Of a stretch of 64,000 bases of DNA, positions 1 to 7,844 are shown one piece after another. Position numbers and translations under genes: made by a program. The notes under the pieces are model-generated. The model did no database searches. It saw nothing but the letters and a program-made list of their open reading frames with translations, and had not been told where the DNA came from. The stretch spans positions 1 through 64,000 of the forward strand of contig CAKNXK010000014.1 of assembly GCA_932182025.1 (NCBI GenBank). The letters are read 5' to 3'. The DNA is from an uncultured Candidatus Melainabacteria bacterium (GTDB lineage: Bacteria > Cyanobacteriota > Vampirovibrionia > Gastranaerophilales > Gastranaerophilaceae). The number at the start of each line of letters is the position of its first letter. Position 1 is the stretch's first letter.

Positions 1-25
1 AACCCACCAGTAGTTTGACTAAAAA

Positions 26-123
26 GGCGGACCTGGCAAGTACACCGACTAGCCTATAGTCCTTACGGAATGTCCGCCGTCCCTTGTTTAAAAAAGCGGG
101 AAATTATTGCTACAACATTTAAA
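26..123 (+). ncRNA. 3' portion of an unidentified structured RNA
   Basis: This stretch has no open reading frame. GGCGGAC (26-32) can pair with GTCCGCC (72-78), and inside it GACTA (47-51) pairs with TAGTC (57-61), giving a nested hairpin. GCGGG (96-100) can also pair with CCCGC (151-155) around the terminator stem at 124-150. This looks like the 3' domain of a stable RNA entering from outside the window. I could not match it to RNase P RNA, tmRNA, SRP RNA or 6S RNA by their conserved sequences. The strand is inferred from the terminator that follows. Confidence 0.35.
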
Positions 124-166
124 CGGCGAGGTGAGCTCAACACCTCGCCGCCCGCGTTTTTTTTTT
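124..166 (+). terminator. Strong intrinsic terminator upstream of clpP
   Basis: A perfect 10-bp GC-rich stem (CGGCGAGGTG, 124-133, with CACCTCGCCG, 141-150) with a 7-nt loop is followed by ten T residues at 157-166. It ends whatever is transcribed from upstream of the window, probably the structured RNA at 26-123, and insulates clpP. Confidence 0.9.
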
Positions 167-241
167 AGAGGAGTGCAGAGATAAAAATTTGTGTTATAAT
201 ATTGACAGCCCATTATAGCTAAATCTCATCCAAATTCATTA

Positions 242-284
242 TTGTTATATGAGGTTTGTAGAGTATAATTAAGTAGTTACTTAA
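242..284 (+). promoter_or_regulatory. clpP promoter with palindrome at the start point
   Basis: TTGTTA (242-247) and TATAAT (264-269), 16 bp apart, form a sigma-70-type promoter. Transcription should start near 276, giving a leader of about 30 nt. A perfect palindrome TTAAGTA-GT-TACTTAA (269-284) lies right on the expected start point, where a bound repressor would block RNA polymerase. The operator role is an inference. Confidence 0.55.
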
Positions 285-305
285 TATAAGAAAGGAAATT
301 AGAAG

Positions 306-893
306 ATGAGTTTTGTACCTGTAGTAATAGAACAGTCAAGCAGAGGTGAAAGATCTTTTGATATTTTCTCAAGACTTCTTAGAGAAAGAATTATTTTCTT
401 GGGAACACCTGTAGATGATATGGTTGCAAACCTGATTGTTGCGCAGCTTTTATTGTTAGATAGTGAGAACCCTGAAAAAGATATCATGCTTTATATCAAT
501 TCACCTGGAGGTAGTGTTACAGCAGGTCTTGCTATTTATGATACAATGCAGCATATTAGAGCTGATGTAAGTACTATTTGTTTAGGTCAAGCTGCATCTA
601 TGGGCGCATTCTTGCTATGTTCAGGTGCTAAAGGTAAGAGAATGGCTCTTCCTCATTCAAGAGTTCTTATTCACCAACCTTTAGGTGGTGCTCAAGGTCA
701 AGCAACTGATATTGAGATTCAAGCACAAGAAATCTTAAGAATTAAAAAGACTTTGAATGAAATTATGGCATCAAATACCGGACAATCAATCAAAAAGATT
801 GAGAAAGACACTGACAGAGACTATATCATGACTCCTCAGGAAGCTCTTGAGTATGGTATGATTGATAAAGTTATAACTAAGGATGTGATGTAA
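306..893 (+). CDS. clpP: ATP-dependent Clp protease proteolytic subunit ClpP
   Basis: Serine peptidase that forms the double-ring chamber degrading unfolded proteins passed to it by ClpX or other Clp ATPases in the cytoplasm. The 195-residue length is normal for the family. The catalytic triad is visible: Ser98 in GQAASMGA, a His near residue 123 in LPHSRVLIHQP, and an Asp in the DRDYIM segment. A good Shine-Dalgarno (AAAGGAAATT) precedes the ATG. clpX starts 39 bp downstream with no terminator between, so the two form an operon. The trigger factor gene that often precedes clpP is not in the window. Confidence 0.97.
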   Translation: MSFVPVVIEQSSRGERSFDIFSRLLRERIIFLGTPVDDMVANLIVAQLLLLDSENPEKDIMLYINSPGGSVTAGLAIYDTMQHIRADVSTICLGQAASMGAFLLCSGAKGKRMALPHSRVLIHQPLGGAQGQATDIEIQAQEILRIKKTLNEIMASNTGQSIKKIEKDTDRDYIMTPQEALEYGMIDKVITKDVM

Positions 894-932
894 TCACATC
901 CTTTTAGACCCAATTAACAGGAGATAATATAA

Positions 933-2258
933 ATGTCATCAAACGACAGATTAAAATGTTCATTTTGCGGTAAAACACAGGATCAGGTAAAAAAACTGAT
1001 TGCCGGTCCGGATGTTTTTATTTGTGATGAATGTGTTGATTTATGTAATGAAATTCTTGATGAAGAATTTTTTGAAGGTAAGGAAAAAACTGTTGAAGGC
1101 GGAAGCAAAAAAGATACATCTGACTCATCAGATGATAAACCTATTCCAAAACCTCAAGAAATCAAAGCATATTTAGATCAGCATATTGTTGGACAGGATG
1201 ATGCGAAGAAAGTTTTGTCTGTAGCTGTTTATAACCACTATAAACGTCTAAAACATAATAAGAAAGAAGATACAAACGGAGTTGAAATCCAGAAATCTAA
1301 TATTTTATTAGTAGGTCCAACCGGTAGCGGGAAAACTCTTTTGGCGCAGACACTTGCGAAAATGCTTGATGTACCGTTTGCGGTAGCAGATGCTACTACA
1401 TTAACAGAAGCAGGTTATGTTGGTGATGATGTTGAAAACATCTTGCTAAGATTATATCAAAATGCTGATTTTGACCCTAAAAAGGCTGAAAGAGGTATTA
1501 TTTATATTGATGAAATTGATAAAATCGCAAGAAAATCCGAAAATACTTCTATTACAAGAGATGTATCAGGAGAAGGTGTTCAACAAGCGTTATTAAAGCT
1601 TATTGAAGGTACTGTTGCAAATGTTCCTCCACAAGGCGGAAGAAAACATCCTCAAGCTGAGATGATTCAAATTGATACAAGCAATATTTTATTTATTGTT
1701 GGCGGTGCTTTTGTTGATTTGGATAAAATTATCGAGCACAGAGTTAAAGATGGTTCATCAATCGGTTTTGGCAAATCTGCTCCGACACAGGCTGAAAAAC
1801 AACAGGCTGCTGCTAAATTATTAAAGAAATTACAACCGGAAGATTTGCTTAAGTTTGGTTTGATTCCTGAATTTATCGGACGTATTCCTGTTTATGCTGT
1901 ATTGGATGCATTGGATGAAGCAACATTAAAAATGATTCTTACTGAACCTAAGAATGCTGTTCTTAAACAGTATAAATGCTTACTTGAAATGGACGGTGTT
2001 GAACTTGATTTTGAGCCGGAAGCTGTTGATTTAATTGCTCAAAAAGCTATTAAAAGAAAAACCGGTGCAAGAGCGTTGCGTTCTATTGTAGAAGAATTGA
2101 TGCTTGATGTAATGTATGATATTCCTTCTGATGATTCTATCAAGAAATTTACTATAACAAAAGATATGGTAAAAAAAGAAGAAGAGAAAACGGAAACTTC
2201 AACAGAGGTTGGTGAGCATGCTGAATTAATTCCACTGCATCAAAAAGAAAGTGCATAA
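933..2258 (+). CDS. clpX: ATP-dependent Clp protease ATPase subunit ClpX
   Basis: Hexameric AAA+ unfoldase that recognises substrates and threads them into ClpP. The N-terminal zinc-binding domain has C9, C12, C31 and C34. The AAA+ core has Walker A (GPTGSGKT, about residue 128), the GYVG pore loop, Walker B (IIYIDEID, about 190) and the sensor-2 motif TGARALRS. The IGF-type loop that docks on ClpP reads SIGFG. At 441 residues it is full length, with a charged Lys/Glu-rich C-terminal tail. The start has an AGGAGA ribosome-binding site. It is co-transcribed with clpP and followed by an intrinsic terminator at 2264-2296. Confidence 0.97.
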   Translation: MSSNDRLKCSFCGKTQDQVKKLIAGPDVFICDECVDLCNEILDEEFFEGKEKTVEGGSKKDTSDSSDDKPIPKPQEIKAYLDQHIVGQDDAKKVLSVAVYNHYKRLKHNKKEDTNGVEIQKSNILLVGPTGSGKTLLAQTLAKMLDVPFAVADATTLTEAGYVGDDVENILLRLYQNADFDPKKAERGIIYIDEIDKIARKSENTSITRDVSGEGVQQALLKLIEGTVANVPPQGGRKHPQAEMIQIDTSNILFIVGGAFVDLDKIIEHRVKDGSSIGFGKSAPTQAEKQQAAAKLLKKLQPEDLLKFGLIPEFIGRIPVYAVLDALDEATLKMILTEPKNAVLKQYKCLLEMDGVELDFEPEAVDLIAQKAIKRKTGARALRSIVEELMLDVMYDIPSDDSIKKFTITKDMVKKEEEKTETSTEVGEHAELIPLHQKESA

Positions 2259-2263
2259 ATTAA

Positions 2264-2296
2264 AAGAGGAGTTTAAAAATAAGCTCCTCTTTTTTT
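2264..2296 (+). terminator. Intrinsic terminator of the clpPX operon
   Basis: AAGAGGAGTTT (2264-2274) pairs with AAGCTCCTCTT (2281-2291) around an AAAAAT loop, with one G-T wobble, and runs into a T tract ending at 2296. It begins 6 nt after the clpX stop codon. Confidence 0.9.
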
Positions 2297-2345
2297 ATGG
2301 ATTTTTCAGTATTTTTAAAGTACAATTCTCTTGGAGACAATTATC

Positions 2346-3857
2346 ATGATTACTTTATTATATATTTACATCTCGATTTTTACAGTTTATTTTTTGATTC
2401 TTGCAACAGCTTCAATGAAGTCTGTTCGCAAGGTAAGAGATAAGTTTATTCCAACAAATGCAAATCTTTGTGTTGTTGTTTATGCCAGCGGAGAGGCTGA
2501 TACTTTAGAAAACTTGCTTAAGCAATTGAAAAATCAAACTTATGCAAGACAGCATTATACAATTTATGCGATCTTGGATAAATGTGAAAATATTCCTGAA
2601 GTCACTTTGCAGAGTGATTTGAATGTAAATGTAATTAATATTGATAACCTGGAGCCAATCGGTAAAAGTCAGGCTTATTCAATAATTGCAGCCAAATTAC
2701 AAGAAGTGCAGAATTTAGATGCATTTGTTTTCTTAGATGCAAAAAACTATGTTGATGCAGATTTTCTAACAAATATTAACTACTATCTTGCTAAATATGA
2801 TGTTATTAATCCGATGGTAAACTATTTACCTGAAAAAGATACTTTAACTTTCTGGCAAAATGTTAAATCTGCGTACTCAAGATATTGTGCTAAATTTATA
2901 TATAAAACGAGAACAAGGCTAGATTTGACTAATATTATTAACACAGATTCTTTTGTTATTAAAAGAGATATTTTATATAGAATGGAATCTTTCGATTTCA
3001 GAAACATTATTTCAGAATTACGATATACTTTAAAGCTGGCAAAAGAAGGTATAAAAGTTGCTTTTATAGATGATTTAAAGGTTTATACAGGTATTGAAAA
3101 ATTTGATTTCAGAATTCCTTCTTTATCTCAGAGATTAAATATTTTTTGGTCATTATTCTGGCAGCCTCATGGGCGTGTAGCAGGAGAGTTTATATTTTCT
3201 TTAGCTGCGCCAAACTGGCTTGTTTGTATATTAGCATATTTTGTTATATTAAGACATTCTTATGTTTTCCCATTCTGGGTTAATTATTCAGCGGTATTAA
3301 TTACAGCAGTTGTATTTATGATTGCTGTTTGCGTAAGTTTTTTAAATGCCAAATTATATCCAAAAGAATATTTGTATTTATTTATGTATCCTATTTGTTC
3401 AATCGCACGTATGATTTATAATTTCCCTTTAATAAGAGGTATTAGAAATATTCTTAGAAAGACAACGCAAAAACCTGTAATTGAGACAATGACAACAAAT
3501 GTTATTGTTACTGACGGCAAAAATGAGCATCAATGTCAGGTTGAGTTGATTTCTATTGATGGTATGGCTAAAATTACTTTTATTAATAAAGGGAAAAAAT
3601 ATACAACGAAAAATCAGCATTTGCGCATGACGGATGCAATGAGAGAATTATCAACAAAACTTAATGACAAAGGACTTACATTAAAAGCATGTCAGAATTG
3701 CAAATTTTTCCAAGCTGTTGCAGACGGTTCGACTAATATGGTTAAAGGAACTTGTAATTGTCAGTTCCCGGGGCGTGTTCAAGGTGATATTATTCCTACT
3801 TTAATTTGGAATACTTGCCCTAAATTTGAAGAACAAAATGTTGTACCTCTTTTTTAA
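2346..3857 (+). CDS. Membrane glycosyltransferase, family 2-like, with Cys-rich C-terminus
   Basis: Likely transfers a sugar for cell-envelope polysaccharide; the substrate is unknown. The order is an N-terminal membrane helix, a GT-A-like domain (LCVVVYASGEADTLENLL, then the acidic segment FVFLDAKNYVDADFL in the DxD position), two or more membrane helices around residues 285-370, and a C-terminal soluble tail. The tail has five cysteines arranged as CQNC, CNC and one further Cys, suggesting a metal site unusual for GT2 enzymes. A longer frame opens with TTG at 2331, but GGAG at 2333-2336 is a ribosome-binding site for the ATG at 2346, so I use 2346. The 3' end overlaps the convergent gene by 4 bp. 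Confident on family, not on substrate. Confidence 0.75.
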   Translation: MITLLYIYISIFTVYFLILATASMKSVRKVRDKFIPTNANLCVVVYASGEADTLENLLKQLKNQTYARQHYTIYAILDKCENIPEVTLQSDLNVNVINIDNLEPIGKSQAYSIIAAKLQEVQNLDAFVFLDAKNYVDADFLTNINYYLAKYDVINPMVNYLPEKDTLTFWQNVKSAYSRYCAKFIYKTRTRLDLTNIINTDSFVIKRDILYRMESFDFRNIISELRYTLKLAKEGIKVAFIDDLKVYTGIEKFDFRIPSLSQRLNIFWSLFWQPHGRVAGEFIFSLAAPNWLVCILAYFVILRHSYVFPFWVNYSAVLITAVVFMIAVCVSFLNAKLYPKEYLYLFMYPICSIARMIYNFPLIRGIRNILRKTTQKPVIETMTTNVIVTDGKNEHQCQVELISIDGMAKITFINKGKKYTTKNQHLRMTDAMRELSTKLNDKGLTLKACQNCKFFQAVADGSTNMVKGTCNCQFPGRVQGDIIPTLIWNTCPKFEEQNVVPLF

Positions 3858-4639
3858 ATCATTACATCATCTAGTAATCTGATTTTAAAAGCTCGCCCGG
3901 CCGGGATAGAAACATGCCCTCCTTTTGAGAAAAATGCACAAAATGGTGATGTAATTGCGTTTGCACCAAGGCATATTGTTCCATAGGCTAGCGGGAACGG
4001 TGAAAGTATAAATGTTGAGCCTTCACCCCCAAGATTTACTGTTAGTGTTAACATACGATTAAATAGAGTTCTGCCCCAGTTGCCTTTTTGCCACATCGTT
4101 TTTAGATATGTTCTTTCGCCTTTAATATTATTAAGGAATATTTTTTTATCATTAGCGCGTGTTATATATGCGTTAACGGGTACTGTTTGCCCTTTATATA
4201 TCATTGAATGGACTCGAATAACAACAAGTCCGCCGTTACATGTTATCTGCGGCTGATGCGATTCAATTATTTCACCGTTAAAAATTGTAGAAGCCGGAAT
4301 TGTATAATTTTTAGCATAAATAGGCTGTCTTGTTTTAAATTTTACGGAACTACCTGATTTTTGCCAGTCTGAAATTGCTGTTGTGCTTATAACATTTATT
4401 ACAGTTCCTTTTCTTATCTTAGTATTACCGCCTTTGTAAACAGGATAAGTGACAGGAGGAGTTTTTTCTTGAGTTTTTGTTGTTTCCATGTGTTTTGTAA
4501 TTGCAGGAAGAGCAGGAAGATTTTCTTCCTGTGTACCATAGTTTTTTCTTATTTCATCATCAACAGTTTCATCCAAATCAAATGCAAATGTCGGATTTAA
4601 TAACGCTGCAAATATTAATAAAGTTAACCATCTATTCAC
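3854..4639 (-). CDS. Exported protein of unknown function
   Basis: The 261-residue product begins with a clear signal peptide (MNRWLTLLIFAALLNPTFAF) and should be cleaved after Ala19. The mature part is first polar, then beta-rich, with a segment (IPASTIFNGEIIESHQ, then VVIRVHSMIYKGQTVPVNAYI) that resembles the beta-barrel region of VirB10/TrbI-like proteins. That similarity is by eye and weak, and no other secretion genes are nearby. The start is GTG at 4639 with no good Shine-Dalgarno and an upstream in-frame stop. The signal peptide supports this start. It is divergent from the gene at 4762 and shares its upstream region. Confidence 0.7.
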   Translation of the reverse strand: MNRWLTLLIFAALLNPTFAFDLDETVDDEIRKNYGTQEENLPALPAITKHMETTKTQEKTPPVTYPVYKGGNTKIRKGTVINVISTTAISDWQKSGSSVKFKTRQPIYAKNYTIPASTIFNGEIIESHQPQITCNGGLVVIRVHSMIYKGQTVPVNAYITRANDKKIFLNNIKGERTYLKTMWQKGNWGRTLFNRMLTLTVNLGGEGSTFILSPFPLAYGTICLGANAITSPFCAFFSKGGHVSIPAGRAFKIRLLDDVMI

Positions 4640-4673
4640 TATTCACTACTCACTATTTACTTTTACATAACAA

Positions 4674-4691
4674 TTGTAACAAATTTGTAAC
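4674..4691 (-). promoter_or_regulatory. HLR1-like direct repeat (11-bp spacing)
   Basis: On the minus strand two GTTACA(A/T)(A/T) units lie 11 bp apart (plus-strand TTGTAAC at 4674 and 4685). A weaker third unit (TTATG on the minus strand) lies further out. It resembles the RpaB-binding HLR1 operator, whose repeats are normally 10 bp apart, and sits between the divergent genes at 4639 and 4762. Confidence 0.5.
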
Positions 4692-4696
4692 GAACT

Positions 4697-4731
4697 AGCA
4701 AAAAAAATTTTGCTTTGTTTTAAGATAAATG
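4697..4731 (+). promoter_or_regulatory. Palindrome-containing promoter of the 4762 gene
   Basis: GCAAAA-AAAA-TTTTGC is followed by TTTGTTT and a -10-like TAAGAT (4721-4726). The 35-bp block matches 12521-12555, upstream of another lineage-specific gene, at 28 of 35 positions without gaps. No TTGACA-like -35 is visible, which suggests activator dependence. Confidence 0.5.
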
Positions 4732-4761
4732 TGTAGACATTAATTTAGATTGGAAACTATG

Positions 4762-6789
4762 ATGAAGATTCATACAACACAAAATCTAAACTCCTTAGCG
4801 GGTGCTAAATCAACCAACATGTTATCTTCTAATGAGATTAGATTGAATTATTCAGAACAAATGCGTAAAAAAGATTTAATGGTGACGTCAGACTCTTATG
4901 AGAGCGGTGTGTCATTTAGAGCAAAAAATCCTATTAAGGATGCAAAAAAAATTATTTCGAGTATAAAAAAGACGGTTGGCGAGGTTTCAAAAAATCCCCA
5001 GCCTGAATCAAAAAAAGGGGACAGTATTTTAAAAAGTCCCCTTTTTGATAAAATTTTGAACGTAGCAGAATATGAAACTGTTGTTCAAGCATCAATTGCG
5101 GCAGTGGCTTGTGGAGCTCGTGCATTAACAATTAATGCTTTACCTGGTGATAAAGAAAACAATGCTTATGCTTCAGGTCATGCTTTAGCATCAGGTATTG
5201 TAGGTTTTATTACAGCATTTGCTTTAACAGCACCGTTTAAAGCTGGTTCTAACCATGTAATGAGAGTTATGAAACAAAATCTAACTGAAAAGACATTACA
5301 ACGCTTATATCCTCACTTAGATATGGCATCAATCGGTACAGATGCAGCAAGAAAACCTATTAAACAATGGCGTGATAAATTAGGTAATATTTTTACAGAT
5401 GATATTAAAAACTGTTCTAAACTTCCTGAGTTTAAACAATTGGGTGAAGTTTCAGATACTACTTTCAGCAAAATTCTTAAAGTTGATGTAGATTGGGCTT
5501 CTCAAAAAGGAAAATCTTTTAATGATGTTGTTCTAAAAGATGGCAGAACTTTATATGATGCAGTTGATATGTCAAGATTAGGTTTCGTTGTTGAAGAAGA
5601 AGGCATGAATAAGGCTCAAATCCTATTCAAAGATGTTGATAAAGAATATTTAACAAAATTAGTAGCTGACGCGAAGGAAGCTAAATCAAAATGGGGTGAA
5701 CTTGATGTTGCGTCTGTATTTGATAAAGATGGCAAGGTAGTTGATTTTAGACAATGGAAAGATACATCAGGTAATCAATGGAAGCTTGATTTAGATGAAG
5801 TATTTGTTTCATCACCTCTTGAAACATTTGACTACAGACCAAGAATTACCGGAAAGAAAAGACTTGATAATAAAGAAAATGTTTATAAATTTACAACATA
5901 CCAAAGAAACGGTATAGAAGACAGCTTAGGTACTGAAATTACTGATGAGATGTTAAAGGCTGAGGCTAGAAACGATGTTCATACTAAGCTTCTAACTTGG
6001 GGACCTGATTTAGCATTCAGAATTCCAATTGCAATCAGTACAGTAGCATTAATTCCTTGGATTTTAAAAGGTGCATTCAATTTAGAAAAAGCTCCTAAAA
6101 AAGAAGCTGTTGAAGCAGATAAACCTCCTGTTGGGCAAGTTGAAGATGTAGAATTTGAAGACGTTTCAACTGAGCCTATTGCAGAAGATAATAAGGAATC
6201 CGCTGTAGCTTTTAAAGGAAAACCTAGCGGTGATAAAGCTAATTGGTTTGTTAGAAAGTTTGGTGAATTGTATGGCAAACCGTTAATTGAATCTGAAAGC
6301 GTTGCTAATTTTTCAGGTAAAATGGCAGAAAAAACAAGCAAAGCAACTCAACACATGGTAACAGCAGGTTCTTTCTTAACAAGTGGTATGTATGTTCAAC
6401 AAACGCTAAATAAAAAAGAATTGGATCCTGAAAAGAGAAAAACACTTGCAATTAACCAAGCACTATGTTTCTTTATTCCAACAATTGCAGCTTATACTGT
6501 AGACCATTTATTAAATAACTGGGTTAAGAAAAGAGAATACAGATATGCAGGTTTACAGGATTATAAAGCTGAAATGGCTAAGATAGAAGGTAAATCAAAA
6601 GAAGAAATTGAAAAAATTACAGGCGGGTTGAGTAATAGACTTAAGGGTGTTAGAATTCTTGCGGGTCTTGCAACATTCACTCTAATCTACAGATATGCAA
6701 CACCTGTATTGATTACACCTCTTGCAAACAAAATCGGTGATTGGGTAAATGCAAGAGCAGCTAAAAAAGAAGTTGATAAAGCAGCATAA
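4762..6789 (+). CDS. Large lineage-type membrane protein, function unknown
   Basis: The roughly 676-residue protein has a polar N-terminus with the motif GVSFRAKN and an internal AFKGKPSGDK motif, both resembling SFKGK-like motifs in the protein at 61317-63197. Hydrophobic segments lie near residues 113-130, 137-152, about 420-435, 540-560, 575-590 and 635-660, separated by a long soluble region. An acidic linker (about 440-490) precedes the second membrane block. TTG at 4750 opens the frame, but GGA at 4752-4754 fits the ATG at 4762 (or 4759), so the start is uncertain by one codon. I recognise the general architecture as typical of Gastranaerophilales, but no function. Confidence 0.75.
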   Translation: MKIHTTQNLNSLAGAKSTNMLSSNEIRLNYSEQMRKKDLMVTSDSYESGVSFRAKNPIKDAKKIISSIKKTVGEVSKNPQPESKKGDSILKSPLFDKILNVAEYETVVQASIAAVACGARALTINALPGDKENNAYASGHALASGIVGFITAFALTAPFKAGSNHVMRVMKQNLTEKTLQRLYPHLDMASIGTDAARKPIKQWRDKLGNIFTDDIKNCSKLPEFKQLGEVSDTTFSKILKVDVDWASQKGKSFNDVVLKDGRTLYDAVDMSRLGFVVEEEGMNKAQILFKDVDKEYLTKLVADAKEAKSKWGELDVASVFDKDGKVVDFRQWKDTSGNQWKLDLDEVFVSSPLETFDYRPRITGKKRLDNKENVYKFTTYQRNGIEDSLGTEITDEMLKAEARNDVHTKLLTWGPDLAFRIPIAISTVALIPWILKGAFNLEKAPKKEAVEADKPPVGQVEDVEFEDVSTEPIAEDNKESAVAFKGKPSGDKANWFVRKFGELYGKPLIESESVANFSGKMAEKTSKATQHMVTAGSFLTSGMYVQQTLNKKELDPEKRKTLAINQALCFFIPTIAAYTVDHLLNNWVKKREYRYAGLQDYKAEMAKIEGKSKEEIEKITGGLSNRLKGVRILAGLATFTLIYRYATPVLITPLANKIGDWVNARAAKKEVDKAA

Positions 6790-6820
6790 TTAATTAGGCA
6801 AACCTAATGTGTACATATAA

Positions 6821-6854
6821 AAAGCCTGTTGAGATTTCAGCAGGCTTTATTTTT
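6821..6854 (+). terminator. Intrinsic terminator after the 4762 gene
   Basis: AAAGCCTGTTG (6821-6831) pairs with CAGCAGGCTTT (6838-6848) around AGATTT, followed by TATTTTT. A smaller hairpin ATTAGG-CAAA-CCTAAT (6793-6808) lies just upstream. Confidence 0.9.
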
Positions 6855-6858
6855 GTTA

Positions 6859-6871
6859 TACAATTAAGCTA
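6859..6871 (+). promoter_or_regulatory. -10 box six bases before the birA start (leaderless mRNA)
   Basis: TACAAT (6859-6864), or the overlapping TATACA, ends 6 nt before the ATG at 6871, and there is no Shine-Dalgarno. Transcription from this box would start at or next to the ATG. The matching -35 region would lie inside the preceding terminator hairpin. Confidence 0.4.
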
Positions 6872-7590
6872 TGAATTTATTTTATTTAGAAGAAGTTGAG
6901 TCGACGAATAAGTACGCAAAAGAGAATATAAAAGATTTAGCGGATAAAACGGTTGTTTATACTTCAAATCAAACAGCAGGAAGAGGGCGTCTGGAACGTA
7001 AGTGGAGTTATTTAGGCGAAAATAATATTTATGCAAGTATTGTTCTTAAACCTTCTAAAGAAATGAAAGAAGTTTATTCTAATTTAACTCAATATTTATG
7101 CTTGATTTTATCAGAAACTTTTGAAGAATATGGAGTTAAGCCCAGAATTAAATGGCCGAATGATATTCAAATTAACGGTAAAAAAATTTCGGGTATTCTT
7201 GCAGAAGGGTGTATAGCTTCTAACTCTTTAGAGGGGCTTGTTTTAGGATTTGGGGTTAATCTAAATTGCGAAGAAAAATTGTTAAAAGAAATTAATCAGC
7301 CTGCAACTGCTTTGAATATAGAAACAGGCATGGAAATTGATAAAGAAAAATTCCTCAAAACGCTTTTAGATAAGTTTTGTTTGATGTATGATAGATTTAT
7401 TGAGGAAGGGTTTTTATTAATAAAAGAAGATTATATTAAAAGAGCAGGTTTTCTCAATAAGGAAGTTACTGTAAGAGTTTTTGACAAGACCATTACAGGG
7501 ATTGCAAAGGATATTACAGATAACGGAGCTTTAAAATTAGTCGATAAAGATGAAAATGGACATGTACTACTTATAGGAGATATTTTATGA
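6871..7590 (+). CDS. birA: Biotin-[acetyl-CoA-carboxylase/decarboxylase] ligase BirA
   Basis: Attaches biotin through biotinyl-5'-AMP to the lysine of biotin carrier domains. The catalytic GRGR loop is at residues 37-40 and KWPND at 94-98, followed by the NGKKISGIL segment. At 239 residues it lacks the N-terminal DNA-binding domain of bifunctional BirA, so it is a ligase only and not a repressor. It starts without a Shine-Dalgarno and may be leaderless. Its stop overlaps the start of oadG by 4 bp. The obvious local substrate is the biotin domain of the decarboxylase alpha subunit encoded two genes downstream. Confidence 0.93.
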   Translation: MNLFYLEEVESTNKYAKENIKDLADKTVVYTSNQTAGRGRLERKWSYLGENNIYASIVLKPSKEMKEVYSNLTQYLCLILSETFEEYGVKPRIKWPNDIQINGKKISGILAEGCIASNSLEGLVLGFGVNLNCEEKLLKEINQPATALNIETGMEIDKEKFLKTLLDKFCLMYDRFIEEGFLLIKEDYIKRAGFLNKEVTVRVFDKTITGIAKDITDNGALKLVDKDENGHVLLIGDIL

Positions 7591-7823
7591 ATGAATTATT
7601 AGTTCAAGGCGTTTCCGTAATGTGCATTGGGATGGGAACAGTATTATCATTTCTACTTATTACCATTTTTTCAATGTTCGTTATGTCAGCTGTAGTAAGA
7701 AAATTAAATCAAATTTTCCCTGAAGCTGTGCCTCAAGTTGCAGGCGGAGGAAAGGCTAGAAAAACTGTTTCTGATGATGCAGAAATCGCAGCTGCTATTG
7801 TTGCTGCTATGTTTAGAAAGTAA
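7587..7823 (+). CDS. oadG: Oxaloacetate decarboxylase gamma chain-like (OadG)
   Basis: A 78-residue protein with one N-terminal membrane helix (about residues 8-32) and a short cytoplasmic tail rich in Ala, as in OadG/MmdD-type subunits that hold the alpha subunit on the membrane beta subunit. The call rests on size, topology, the C-terminal DDAEIAAAIVAA segment common in the family, and its place between birA and oadA. It overlaps birA by 4 bp, indicating translational coupling. Confidence 0.85.
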   Translation: MNELLVQGVSVMCIGMGTVLSFLLITIFSMFVMSAVVRKLNQIFPEAVPQVAGGGKARKTVSDDAEIAAAIVAAMFRK

Positions 7824-7844
7824 TTAAAAAGAAAGGTATAAACA

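Noticed and set aside
26..166. RNase P RNA, tmRNA, SRP RNA or 6S RNA 3' end
   Set aside because: None of their conserved 3' sequences (for example the tmRNA T-arm and CCA end, or the RNase P ACAGAA/GGCTTA pairing) is present.
2331..2345. TTG start of the glycosyltransferase at 2331
   Set aside because: The TTG overlaps GGAG, which is at the proper distance for the ATG at 2346.
3854..4639. Conjugation or type IV secretion component (VirB10-like)
   Set aside because: The resemblance is limited to a short beta segment and no other secretion gene is in the window.
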